Shown here: positions 55,252 to 62,575 of the stretch, in pieces | Layout of the letters: every line of letters begins with the position of its first letter | How positions within the stretch are numbered: the stretch's first letter is position 1 | Assembly (NCBI RefSeq): GCF_016100975.1 | Contig: NZ_JACFRN010000004.1 | Location: forward strand, 124,001-188,000 | Direction: 5' to 3' | Source of the DNA: Lactobacillus sp. W8174 | GTDB lineage: Bacteria > Bacillota > Bacilli > Lactobacillales > Lactobacillaceae | DNA length: 64,000 nucleotides | Made by a program: the position numbers and the translations under genes | Notes under the pieces: generated by a model | The model's database searches: none | What the model was told of the DNA's origin: nothing | What the model saw: only the letters and a program-made list of their open reading frames with translations

Positions 55252-56106
55252 ATGATTATGAAAAACGCTAATTTATTTAAGAAAGTAGCAATTACTGGAA
55301 CATTGCTAACTGTTGGAGCTGCGGCATTAGTTTATTCCAATCCACAAACTGTTGATGCAACATCATTACCACCATTAAAAACAGCAACAACCAAAGACTA
55401 TAACAAATTGCAAACACTATCTAAAAAGCCCGGTGCGCATTATGTTAAAACTAAAAAATGGTATGCCGGTTTTACTCCCGGTGATAATGTTGAAGATACA
55501 TATTATTTCAACTCTTTTAAATTAACAGGTGATAAGGCTAGTCCCGGGGCCGATGATTGGACTTGTTATATCGGAGCTGGAACATTCAATGGAACTAGAT
55601 ATTTTATTGCAAGTAATACAAAAAATGAAAGTAAAAAATATTTAATTCCAGCAAATCATAATTATGTACCTTATGGTTATAGGCTTAAAAAAGGCCATGC
55701 CGTAGTTCATGATTACATTGGCTCGTTGGCAAATGCTTGGAATGGTTATGACCCTTATTTAAAAGACTATGGTGAAACATTCACAAAAGAAAACATTATT
55801 TATAGTGGTGATAACAAACGAAACTCAGCTAAAAAAGTCACTTTAAGCCGAGTTGGTAAGTCTTCTGGTAAGAATCAAGGATTTTGGATTAGCAAAACAC
55901 CAATTAAATTTAGAGTCGATGGTACTGATACTTATGAAGATTACTATCCACTTTATAACTATGAACCAAGTGGTCAATTGACGATGAGTTACATTAAAAC
56001 AAAAGACCTAAGTCAATTTAAGAGAGCCACTGTAACTTATAACTACATTGGTACTATCTATAAGAATCATGCCTTTAGAGCATATAAGAAATCATTAGAT
56101 TTCTAG
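55252..56106 (+). CDS. Secreted hypothetical protein, 284 aa
   Basis: An exported protein of unknown function. The N-terminus is a classical signal peptide: basic MKNANLFKKVA, hydrophobic ITGTLLTVGAAALVY, and cleavage near VDA-TS (about residue 37). The mature part is rich in Tyr, Lys and Gly with many predicted beta strands, has a single cysteine and no LPXTG or membrane anchor. A GGAAAGAAG site precedes the ATG-ATT-ATG start. It is cargo of the integrative element and could be a surface or extracellular factor. I recognise no enzyme or binding domain. Confidence 0.7.
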   Translation: MIMKNANLFKKVAITGTLLTVGAAALVYSNPQTVDATSLPPLKTATTKDYNKLQTLSKKPGAHYVKTKKWYAGFTPGDNVEDTYYFNSFKLTGDKASPGADDWTCYIGAGTFNGTRYFIASNTKNESKKYLIPANHNYVPYGYRLKKGHAVVHDYIGSLANAWNGYDPYLKDYGETFTKENIIYSGDNKRNSAKKVTLSRVGKSSGKNQGFWISKTPIKFRVDGTDTYEDYYPLYNYEPSGQLTMSYIKTKDLSQFKRATVTYNYIGTIYKNHAFRAYKKSLDF

Positions 56107-56173
56107 TAAACAATTAAATAAAATATACATTTAAAATAAATTATTCGCGTAATTTTGAAAGGATGTTAATCAC

Positions 56174-56221
56174 ATGAAAATTAGTAATGTTAATTTTCAA
56201 ATAACAATTTTAATCATCTAG
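56174..56221 (+). CDS. Possible 15-residue leader peptide
   Basis: ATG-initiated frame encoding MKISNVNFQITILII, preceded by GAAAGGA at a suitable distance and followed immediately by two hairpins and a terminator before the 663-aa gene. The layout resembles a translational attenuator or a small hydrophobic peptide (toxin-like). It is too short to be sure. Confidence 0.3.
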   Translation: MKISNVNFQITILII

Positions 56222-56355
56222 TATCCACATTTAAACTCAAGTTTGAATGTGGATGTGGTAAGCATCCGTTGAATAAACGGATTAAACAAAAAAGAACAAG
56301 GAATCAAAATTATAATATAACTATGATATTTGTTAACTTGTTTGATCAGCAATTA

Positions 56356-56385
56356 GACGGTTAGAAAAATCAACCGTCTTTTTTC
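56356..56385 (+). terminator. Terminator-like hairpin upstream of 663-aa gene
   Basis: GACGGTT and AACCGTC form a 7-bp stem followed by TTTTTTC, 26 bp before the start of the next gene. It could end transcription of the secreted-protein gene or act as an attenuator. Confidence 0.6.
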
Positions 56386-56410
56386 TTTTAAAAAAGAAGA
56401 AGGTTGCATA

Positions 56411-58402
56411 ATGACAAGATATAAAGAATTTGCTCCAGAAACATACCTTAGCTTAGATAATGGCGATATTTTCGTACGCCTAGAGGGAATACTCGAATTT
56501 ATTGTTAAATCAAGCATTTCTTTTACTGACACAACTAAGGATTGGGACATTGATCAGCTTATAAAATTTTTACATGAAAAAAATTTTTCTATTAGTAAGA
56601 TTGACCGAAATGATTGTTTACTCGCTCGCAATCTAAAGGGCGAAATAATTGATGAAGCAGCTAATAAAGCAAAAAAATTATCTTTTCTTGACTCAAGATC
56701 TATTTTAAAGCTCGTTAAATTAATCCAGCAAGAGAATCCTTTATCACTTGCAAAAGGCAAGGAACTTAAAGAATTAATGTTTGAAGGCTTTTATTTGGAT
56801 TTAAAAACTGGGAAATTTTACTTCAATTGTGAAAATGTAGTTGATAATTTTCTTAATCGACCTCATTATGATCGGAAATTTAGCTTTAAAGTTACTCACC
56901 ATGAATTTGAGCAATTTGCTATAGAAAATAATATCCCTATTTATCATCTTGAAACCGCAAAAATTGAATTTGCGCAAATTCAAAAATCATGCGTTGGTAT
57001 TTCTCAAAGACAACATGATGATTCTAAATATCAGCCTATCAATATTAATGATGCCAAAAGTTCGAATATAAAAGTTATTAATGGCGAAGGATTGTTGCAG
57101 CTTTATCAGCTTACAAAGAATATTAAAAGACCATCAAATAATGAATCATGTCATTATCAACAGTCAGAACCTGGTATTATATATAAAAAAGATCAGCACG
57201 ACGCGTGGCTTGATTTTAAAAAAGATTGGTATAGTATACAAAAGGTACTTGAACATATTCAAAAAAATAATTCTAAAGAACATATTGATATAACAAAAAA
57301 AGCAGTTGAAAAACAAGTCAATAAACTAATTGAGACTAATCCAGACTTTTACCAGAAGAAATTAATTGCTGACAACGATATCGCTAAGAATAGTCGACAA
57401 CTATTAGATCTCTCCAATAAGGGAGGTCATAAGGAAACCTATGTTAATTATGCTATCTTAAGCGAACTTGAAGAATATTATTACTCTAGAAAGACTTCAA
57501 GTTATCCTAAGCCTGAGCCACAGTTGGAATATAGCATCCCATTGTTAAGTGATTTTTTGATGGTTACAAGTAACCCTCAGGATAAAAATGAAGTTAATAT
57601 AACTATTAATGATATTAATGCAGCTAACAAGAAGTTTAATCGTTTTAAAAGTAAAATTAATGATTATGTTAAAGCTGAAATAGCTTGGTTAGAGATCAAA
57701 AAGGCTGGAGTCAAGGCTAAAGTAACAGCAGATATAAAACTTAAAAGTAAAATAAAGGCTGGCTGGCAAAATACAAGCCCAAATTATTCACTCTGGCGAG
57801 AAATAATACAACTTAAAGGTATTTCCGAAGATGTTTTTTCGTCTTGGATTAAAAAAGCTTCAAGGAGAAATAAGTTTATTTTTGAATTACAACCTCAAAG
57901 TACTTATTTGCCAGGATTCGAGTTAGAGACTACAGAAACAGATGCAAGAAATCTTTTAGAACTAATTTCATTAGTTGATGACAACCTCAGTGAAATTGAA
58001 TCTTTTAATTCTGAGCTTGATCAAATTAATCTTAGGTCAATTGCCCTGAAAAAAATAAATGAAATTAATTCTTTCTATGTTCAAGAAATTAAAACTGAGG
58101 ATAGGAAACTCGATTATCAAGCAGGAGTGAACATCCCTGTGAAGGCTATTCGAGATATTGATGACTATCTTAAAGAAAAAGTAGATAATATAATTGAAGA
58201 TATAAGACTTAAGGTAAAAACAATTAAAGATATTCTTGATCAATTAACGAATGAGGTCGAAGGTATCAAACTAGTCTGGGAAGATTTGCAAGAGGAATTG
58301 CAAAACTTTGATTATCCAAAAATATCAGAAAAAAATCGACCGCAAGCAAAACAAACAATTGGTGATCTACTGAAGCAGGTAACAACGAATCTGTCTTTAT
58401 AA
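56411..58402 (+). CDS. Large hypothetical protein of the integrative element, 663 aa
   Basis: Unrecognised cytosolic protein and the largest gene of the element. It has no signal peptide, membrane helix or visible nuclease, ATPase or methylase motif. The first 200 residues are mixed alpha/beta, the middle (about 270-400) is Lys/Glu/Asn-rich and helical, and the last 150 form long amphipathic helices suggesting a coiled coil (INEINSFYVQEIKTEDRKL; DYLKEKVDNIIEDIRLKVKT). GAAGAAGG lies 8 nt before the ATG and a strong terminator follows, so it is a separate cargo unit. Composition is AT-rich. Cargo genes at such positions are often phage-defence or fitness genes, but nothing in the sequence proves that here. 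Confidence 0.7.
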   Translation: MTRYKEFAPETYLSLDNGDIFVRLEGILEFIVKSSISFTDTTKDWDIDQLIKFLHEKNFSISKIDRNDCLLARNLKGEIIDEAANKAKKLSFLDSRSILKLVKLIQQENPLSLAKGKELKELMFEGFYLDLKTGKFYFNCENVVDNFLNRPHYDRKFSFKVTHHEFEQFAIENNIPIYHLETAKIEFAQIQKSCVGISQRQHDDSKYQPININDAKSSNIKVINGEGLLQLYQLTKNIKRPSNNESCHYQQSEPGIIYKKDQHDAWLDFKKDWYSIQKVLEHIQKNNSKEHIDITKKAVEKQVNKLIETNPDFYQKKLIADNDIAKNSRQLLDLSNKGGHKETYVNYAILSELEEYYYSRKTSSYPKPEPQLEYSIPLLSDFLMVTSNPQDKNEVNITINDINAANKKFNRFKSKINDYVKAEIAWLEIKKAGVKAKVTADIKLKSKIKAGWQNTSPNYSLWREIIQLKGISEDVFSSWIKKASRRNKFIFELQPQSTYLPGFELETTETDARNLLELISLVDDNLSEIESFNSELDQINLRSIALKKINEINSFYVQEIKTEDRKLDYQAGVNIPVKAIRDIDDYLKEKVDNIIEDIRLKVKTIKDILDQLTNEVEGIKLVWEDLQEELQNFDYPKISEKNRPQAKQTIGDLLKQVTTNLSL

Positions 58403-58423
58403 AACTTTAAAATAGTAAATTTA

Positions 58424-58456
58424 AGCGTCAGCAAATTCATGCTGGCGCTTTTTTTT
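58424..58456 (+). terminator. Terminator of the 663-aa gene
   Basis: AGCGTCAGC and GCTGGCGCT form a 9-bp stem (one G-U pair) followed by T residues. Confidence 0.85.
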
Positions 58457-58626
58457 GCGTAAAAATATGGACTAAGAAATGCTGATATAACAACGAAAAT
58501 GGCCGGAACCAAAAGTGTCCACACTAATTTTAGGTCAAGAAGCTAAACTAAAATTACAAACTGAAATCCAGTTTGCACTAAATATTTTTTAATTAATGGC
58601 AGAAATTGCCAGAAAGGAGTCTCATT

Positions 58627-58953
58627 ATGAGATCAAAATTAAAAAATGGCTATTCCACAGTTTTAGCTAATTTTTATATTAACGAAAAGAAAGATGTTAT
58701 CAGTCTCAGCCCGGAGTTAGAACCGCAATATAAATGGGAAGATAAAGGCACAACTAGCAAACCGACAAATGAAATTGTCGGCTATAGAGCCTGGTTTAGT
58801 ATTAAAGGCGAACAACCATTTCAAGTTAAATTTTTAAGTAAGGTTAGCCTGCCACCTTATTTATCTAAGGTTAAGCTAGAAGGATTAGAGGCTTGTGAAG
58901 TACACCACAAAGTTTACTTTCGTGCTACTGATTTAAAGGAGGTAGAAAAATAA
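58627..58953 (+). CDS. Small protein preceding the FtsK-like ATPase, 108 aa
   Basis: A 108-residue protein with a beta-rich core (GYRAWFSIKGEQPFQVKFL; KLEGLEACEVHHKVYFRA). It starts at the ATG 7 nt after AAAGGAG, and its stop overlaps the ATG of the FtsK-like gene, so the two are coupled. Small proteins at this place occur in Tn916-type and related integrative elements (Orf22/Orf23-like), and the position suggests a role in DNA processing. I cannot confirm homology. Confidence 0.65.
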   Translation: MRSKLKNGYSTVLANFYINEKKDVISLSPELEPQYKWEDKGTTSKPTNEIVGYRAWFSIKGEQPFQVKFLSKVSLPPYLSKVKLEGLEACEVHHKVYFRATDLKEVEK

Positions 58954-60038
58954 TGGCTCAATTAAAACAATACTTAACGCGTTGTCTCAACATGGCACTT
59001 GGAGTTGAAGGGGAAACCACCTATACCAACAGCTTTGATATCTTAATTAAAGAAAATGGCTTCATCTTCGTCCCTAGGATGCCCGCGGGCTTCGTGCTCG
59101 ATGATAGTCTCTATCAACGTATCTATCAGATTGCAAATGCGGCGCTGTACCCTAATTACACGGTGTTAAAGCAAAATGGTATCTACTTCGTACCATTATA
59201 TGGACAGCCGTTGGAAATTAAACGAGGCCTGTTTTTCCCGTGGATGAAGGGAACATCCACACGACTTATTATTGCAGGACTGGATGATTACTTTTCTGAT
59301 CGTGATGAAAGTAAGAAGGGGAACGTCATCCCATTAATGAAAGATTTCTCGCTTAATTATCAGAATGTTACCAGTATCGCAATTGCGGGCAACTCTGGAG
59401 CAGGAAAAAGCTATTTCCTTTCCTATCTATTATCTGCATTGTTGTGGATTTCTGATCTAATTGTGATCGATCCTAAGCGGGACCAGCCCAGTCGCTGGGC
59501 TAGGGATCACTCGATTAGGGCAGTTTTCCCTAATTCTAATTCTTCTAAATCCGATTATGTGTCTAACGTGAATGAGCATTTAGAAGGAGCTTTGAACACT
59601 ATCTATCACAGGCAAGCCGAATTATACAGCGATGCTAGCAAGCACTTTCGCCCCGTCACGATTGTGGTAGATGAGGTTCTAGCGCTAACCGAGGGCGTTA
59701 ACCGGCAAATTAAGGATTCGTTCTTTGCATTATTATCGCAAATTGCTTTGCTGGGTCGTGCAACTAATGTTCATCTGATCGTCTGTGGTCAACGCCTTGA
59801 CCATACTGCTATCCCAACATCGGTCAGAGAACAGTTTAACGTTTTGGTGCAATTAGGAAACATTAATAGCAAGACGACTCAATTCCTTTTCCCTGATCTT
59901 GACCCAACGGGAATTGTGATCCCGGTAGAAAAAGGTACAGGTATAATCCAAGTAATAGATGACCAACATCCATACAATGTGCTTCCATTCCTAGCACCTA
60001 CTTATTATCAGAAGAAAGAAGAGAAAAATTATGTTTAA
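58953..60038 (+). CDS. FtsK/SpoIIIE-like ATPase (TcpA-type coupling protein)
   Basis: A 361-residue DNA-translocase-like ATPase with Walker A GNSGAGKS (146-153), a nearby VIDPKRDQPSRWAR segment typical of FtsK/TcpA proteins, and Walker B IVVDE (about 237-241). The N-terminal 100 residues are unlike FtsK and have no obvious membrane helices. Proteins of this size act as coupling proteins in integrative mobilizable or conjugative elements, delivering the relaxase-DNA complex to a mating channel. It is followed by an overlapping membrane-protein gene that could provide the membrane anchor. Confidence 0.82.
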   Translation: MAQLKQYLTRCLNMALGVEGETTYTNSFDILIKENGFIFVPRMPAGFVLDDSLYQRIYQIANAALYPNYTVLKQNGIYFVPLYGQPLEIKRGLFFPWMKGTSTRLIIAGLDDYFSDRDESKKGNVIPLMKDFSLNYQNVTSIAIAGNSGAGKSYFLSYLLSALLWISDLIVIDPKRDQPSRWARDHSIRAVFPNSNSSKSDYVSNVNEHLEGALNTIYHRQAELYSDASKHFRPVTIVVDEVLALTEGVNRQIKDSFFALLSQIALLGRATNVHLIVCGQRLDHTAIPTSVREQFNVLVQLGNINSKTTQFLFPDLDPTGIVIPVEKGTGIIQVIDDQHPYNVLPFLAPTYYQKKEEKNYV

Positions 60039-60639
60039 CAAGAATCAACCAAGGTTCAGTTTAAAATTAGGATACTTTCTACCAGTATTAATTCTGGGAT
60101 ATGTAGTAATTATGGCAATTGTGCTTAAATTTTCTTCATTACTTAGACTCATTAAAAACACATTATTTTTAAATTTGCTATATCCTTTTTTTAATAATTT
60201 GCAGCCTAAGATGTGTCCTATTGGCGAGTTAGCAACACTTTGTCTAGTTATAATTATAATAATGATTTTTAATTACCAAAAAGGTAATAGTTTGAGCAAC
60301 TATTTTGATTCGATTGATCAAACCTATAATTTAAGGCAATTTTGCAGAAGAGAACCTTTGACCATATTAAATGATGAAAAACAAACAAAACAAAAAAATT
60401 CCGTAATAGGGTCTTTTAATGAGAGTCTTAAAGAACTGTTTGTAGACATCAGAAAAGATAGCATAACTGTATGGATCCTTATACCAGATAGGCAGGAAGC
60501 CAAGCAAATCCTGAATAATGAAATGAACGATATTGCTGAGTGGATTAAGCAGGCCAATCCTGACTATACATTTTCCAGTGTCGAACCAATGGAAAACAGT
60601 AGTTTCTATTGCCTGCATGCAACCAAATTTACTGCTTAA
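60031..60639 (+). CDS. Membrane protein of the integrative element, 202 aa
   Basis: A 202-residue protein with two predicted membrane helices (about residues 13-33 and 65-82) and a C-terminal cytosolic domain (about 90-200), rich in helix-forming and charged residues. It overlaps the FtsK-like gene by 8 bp and so is part of its operon. It could anchor that ATPase. No family is recognised. Confidence 0.65.
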   Translation: MFNKNQPRFSLKLGYFLPVLILGYVVIMAIVLKFSSLLRLIKNTLFLNLLYPFFNNLQPKMCPIGELATLCLVIIIIMIFNYQKGNSLSNYFDSIDQTYNLRQFCRREPLTILNDEKQTKQKNSVIGSFNESLKELFVDIRKDSITVWILIPDRQEAKQILNNEMNDIAEWIKQANPDYTFSSVEPMENSSFYCLHATKFTA

Positions 60640-60640
60640 T

Positions 60641-60688
60641 GGCAGCTCTGCCGCTTTCGCGTCAGCGAAGGGGCGGCAGAGAGCTGCC
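60641..60688. repeat. GC-rich long hairpin, candidate replication/transfer origin
   Basis: GGCAGCTCTGCCGCTTTCGC pairs with GCGAAGGGGCGGCAGAGAGC plus TGCC, giving a long stem with small interruptions. Its GC content is far above the surroundings. It lies just after the membrane-protein gene and upstream of the Rep gene. Confidence 0.7.
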
Positions 60689-60737
60689 TGATGAAAAACT
60701 ACAGAATCAAACTGTGCAGGGGCTGCTTAGCCTCTAC

Positions 60738-60779
60738 CATTAAGCCATTTTACGGGCTTGTTATCTAAATGGCTTAATG
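60738..60779. repeat. Perfect 13-bp inverted repeat before Rep gene, candidate oriT/dso
   Basis: CATTAAGCCATTT and AAATGGCTTAATG are exact complements around a 16-base loop containing TACGGGCTTGTT, 43 bp before the Rep start. Such stem-loops are typical nick sites for HUH endonucleases. Confidence 0.6.
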
Positions 60780-60821
60780 TGTGCAACTGTGCACTACCTG
60801 CATACAATAAGAAAGAAGTTG

Positions 60822-61877
60822 ATGCCTATGGTCGATAGAAGATACCGTCAATTCATGTTTGTCCAAGACTCGCAACATTTGCAAGTTAAAGAATCCAGAT
60901 TATCTAAGATATTGGACAAGTCAGGTGCGCTAGAGTGGGCTTACATTAATCATAATAAGGACGTGGATAATAGGGGGCAACCGATAAGAGCACATTATCA
61001 TGTGATTCTTAAGTATGAGAATCCTCAGACCATTGCTAGTGTAGCCAGCTTATTTAATGATAATCCCCAATATGTGCAGGTATGGCGCGGTCGCATTAAT
61101 AACGCTTATTCTTACCTGATTCATGAAACTGAAGACGCTGATAGTGATGGCAAGTATCATTATCCTGATTCTGAAGTAGTCGCTTCCTTTGACTTTCCAG
61201 CCAGGATGGAAAAAATAAGGAAGAAAATCAAACTCAGTCCCAAATATGAAAAGGAACAGATTAGGCGCTATTCCGAACAACAGATTACCCGCGAGCAATT
61301 AACCGAAGAGCTTGGGGTCTATGGTGTTGCTAGTCATCAACAACTTATCGATCGAATTGACTCCGAACTAGCCAATCAAACACACCAGCAATGGCTACAT
61401 GACTTCAAAAATCATAAAATGACAACTCTCTGGCTTCACGGTAAGTCAGGTGTCGGGAAAACCCGCTTGGCTGAGTACATTTTTAAAGATAAAAAATATG
61501 TCACGCTGGGTAGTTCAAGAGACCATTTCCAAGAATATAAAGGCGAACATTTCATTATTATTAATGACTTGCGACCAAATGATTTCGAGTTTAGCGACCT
61601 TCTCCGAATGCTTGATCCTTACCAGCACGATAAGGCAGCACCTAGTAGATACCACGATAAGAAACTCAATGCAGAGAAAATTATCATTACTACCCCGTAT
61701 GATCCGTTGACTTTTTACCGAAATATCGATTCAGTGAAAGATACTCGGGTTGATACGATTGACCAACTGTTACGGAGAATTAAGCCCATTAAGGTTACTC
61801 CTGAGTTGATTTCACAAATCAGAAGAAAAATAAAGCAAAGAAAAAAAGCTAAGCAAAAACCACAAAAATTTGCCTAA
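60822..61877 (+). CDS. HUH endonuclease/SF3 helicase Rep-type initiator or relaxase
   Basis: A 351-residue rolling-circle initiator. The HUH motif is AHYHVIL (His58, His60) and the catalytic tyrosine lies in NAYSYLIHETE (Tyr96 or Tyr98), as in Rep_2 (pMV158-like) proteins. The C-terminal superfamily 3 helicase has Walker A GKSGVGKT (207-214), a B motif around HFIIIND and a C motif IIITTPYDP. This endonuclease-plus-helicase plan is also that of CRESS-DNA virus Rep proteins and of relaxases described in streptococcal integrative mobilizable elements. The start is the ATG 45 bp downstream of the first possible one, because GAAAGAAG precedes it. Confidence 0.85.
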   Translation: MPMVDRRYRQFMFVQDSQHLQVKESRLSKILDKSGALEWAYINHNKDVDNRGQPIRAHYHVILKYENPQTIASVASLFNDNPQYVQVWRGRINNAYSYLIHETEDADSDGKYHYPDSEVVASFDFPARMEKIRKKIKLSPKYEKEQIRRYSEQQITREQLTEELGVYGVASHQQLIDRIDSELANQTHQQWLHDFKNHKMTTLWLHGKSGVGKTRLAEYIFKDKKYVTLGSSRDHFQEYKGEHFIIINDLRPNDFEFSDLLRMLDPYQHDKAAPSRYHDKKLNAEKIIITTPYDPLTFYRNIDSVKDTRVDTIDQLLRRIKPIKVTPELISQIRRKIKQRKKAKQKPQKFA

Positions 61878-61955
61878 CTTTCAAATAATAAATTCAATCT
61901 AATTATAGTGCAGTGTCAAAGAAAAAGAAAGACTGCTAGAAAGGTAGCTTAAATT

Positions 61956-62300
61956 ATGAAATGTATCATAACTTACGATGATTTTAATCACGGCATTCCC
62001 TATGACTACCTAGCCGAGCATGAACTATATGCTCAGGGTATTGGTAGGGTACTTAATGTAGATGATGACGACAATTGGTACTACGAAAATACAGGATTGT
62101 TATGTTTAGTTAAGGATTGCATCGATGAAAATTGTAATCCACTCAAAATAGTAATTTTTGAATCAGATGAATATCAAAAAATCGATTATCAAAAATTAGT
62201 TGGCAAGAAAGTAATTGCTGATAATGGGCTATTCTATTGCCCTTTAGGTCTGGAAATACCAACTTATTGTGTAAATAATCTAAGAAAGGCAGATGATTGA
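61956..62300 (+). CDS. Hypothetical protein of the integrative element, 114 aa
   Basis: A small acidic cytosolic protein (MKCIITYDDFNHGIPYDY) with beta-strand character and four further cysteines. AGAAAGG lies upstream of its ATG. Its last codons overlap the start region of the excisionase-like gene. It is not a known family; antirestriction or regulatory roles are possible but unsupported. Confidence 0.6.
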   Translation: MKCIITYDDFNHGIPYDYLAEHELYAQGIGRVLNVDDDDNWYYENTGLLCLVKDCIDENCNPLKIVIFESDEYQKIDYQKLVGKKVIADNGLFYCPLGLEIPTYCVNNLRKADD

Positions 62301-62301
62301 T

Positions 62302-62496
62302 ATGGGAAAATTGTTATTAAATGGCAAGCAATTATGTCAGGAATTAAATATTAGTGCTCCCTTATTGTATAAACTGCGTAGGTCAGGGATGCCCTATCAT
62401 CAACTGCCCCACGGGCGAGCATATTACAATTTAGATGAAGTTACTAGTTGGTTGCTAAAAGCGGGATATCACCAAGAAAAAACTTGGTTTAAATAG
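62302..62496 (+). CDS. xis: Excisionase-like HTH protein
   Basis: A 64-residue protein with an N-terminal winged-helix/MerR-type HTH typical of excisionases: LNGKQLCQELNISAPLLYKLRRSG and a YYNLDEVTSWL wing. It lies directly upstream of the integrase, as expected for the partner that directs excision. The ATG at 62302 follows AAAGG by about 12 nt; another ATG at 62293 is closer to that site. Confidence 0.75.
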   Translation: MGKLLLNGKQLCQELNISAPLLYKLRRSGMPYHQLPHGRAYYNLDEVTSWLLKAGYHQEKTWFK

Positions 62497-62499
62497 CAA

Positions 62500-62570
62500 A
62501 AAAAGGGTAGACTATGTGTGGGGAATAAATACCCATGCCGTGTGTCTACCTTTTGATTTGGAAAGGTAGA
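62500..62570 (+). promoter_or_regulatory. Alternative hairpins in the integrase leader, candidate RNA switch
   Basis: Between the excisionase and integrase genes, the segment GTCTACCTTTT (62544-62554) can pair with AAAAGGGTAGAC (62501-62512, one bulge) or with AAAGGTAGA (62562-62570, perfect 9 bp via TCTACCTTT). The second stem covers the integrase ribosome site. The two stems exclude each other. Confidence 0.5.
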
Positions 62571-62575
62571 TATCT

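Larger units (their letters stand above)
56107..56410. other. Leader region with mini-ORF and hairpins before the 663-aa gene
   Basis: The gap of about 300 bp holds a 15-codon open frame with a good ribosome site (56174-56221), a stem at 56225-56252 (CCACATTTAAACT pairing with AGTTTGAATGTGG), a second stem ATCCGTT/AACGGAT (56264-56282), and a terminator-like hairpin at 56356-56385. No longer gene is visible. Confidence 0.55.
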
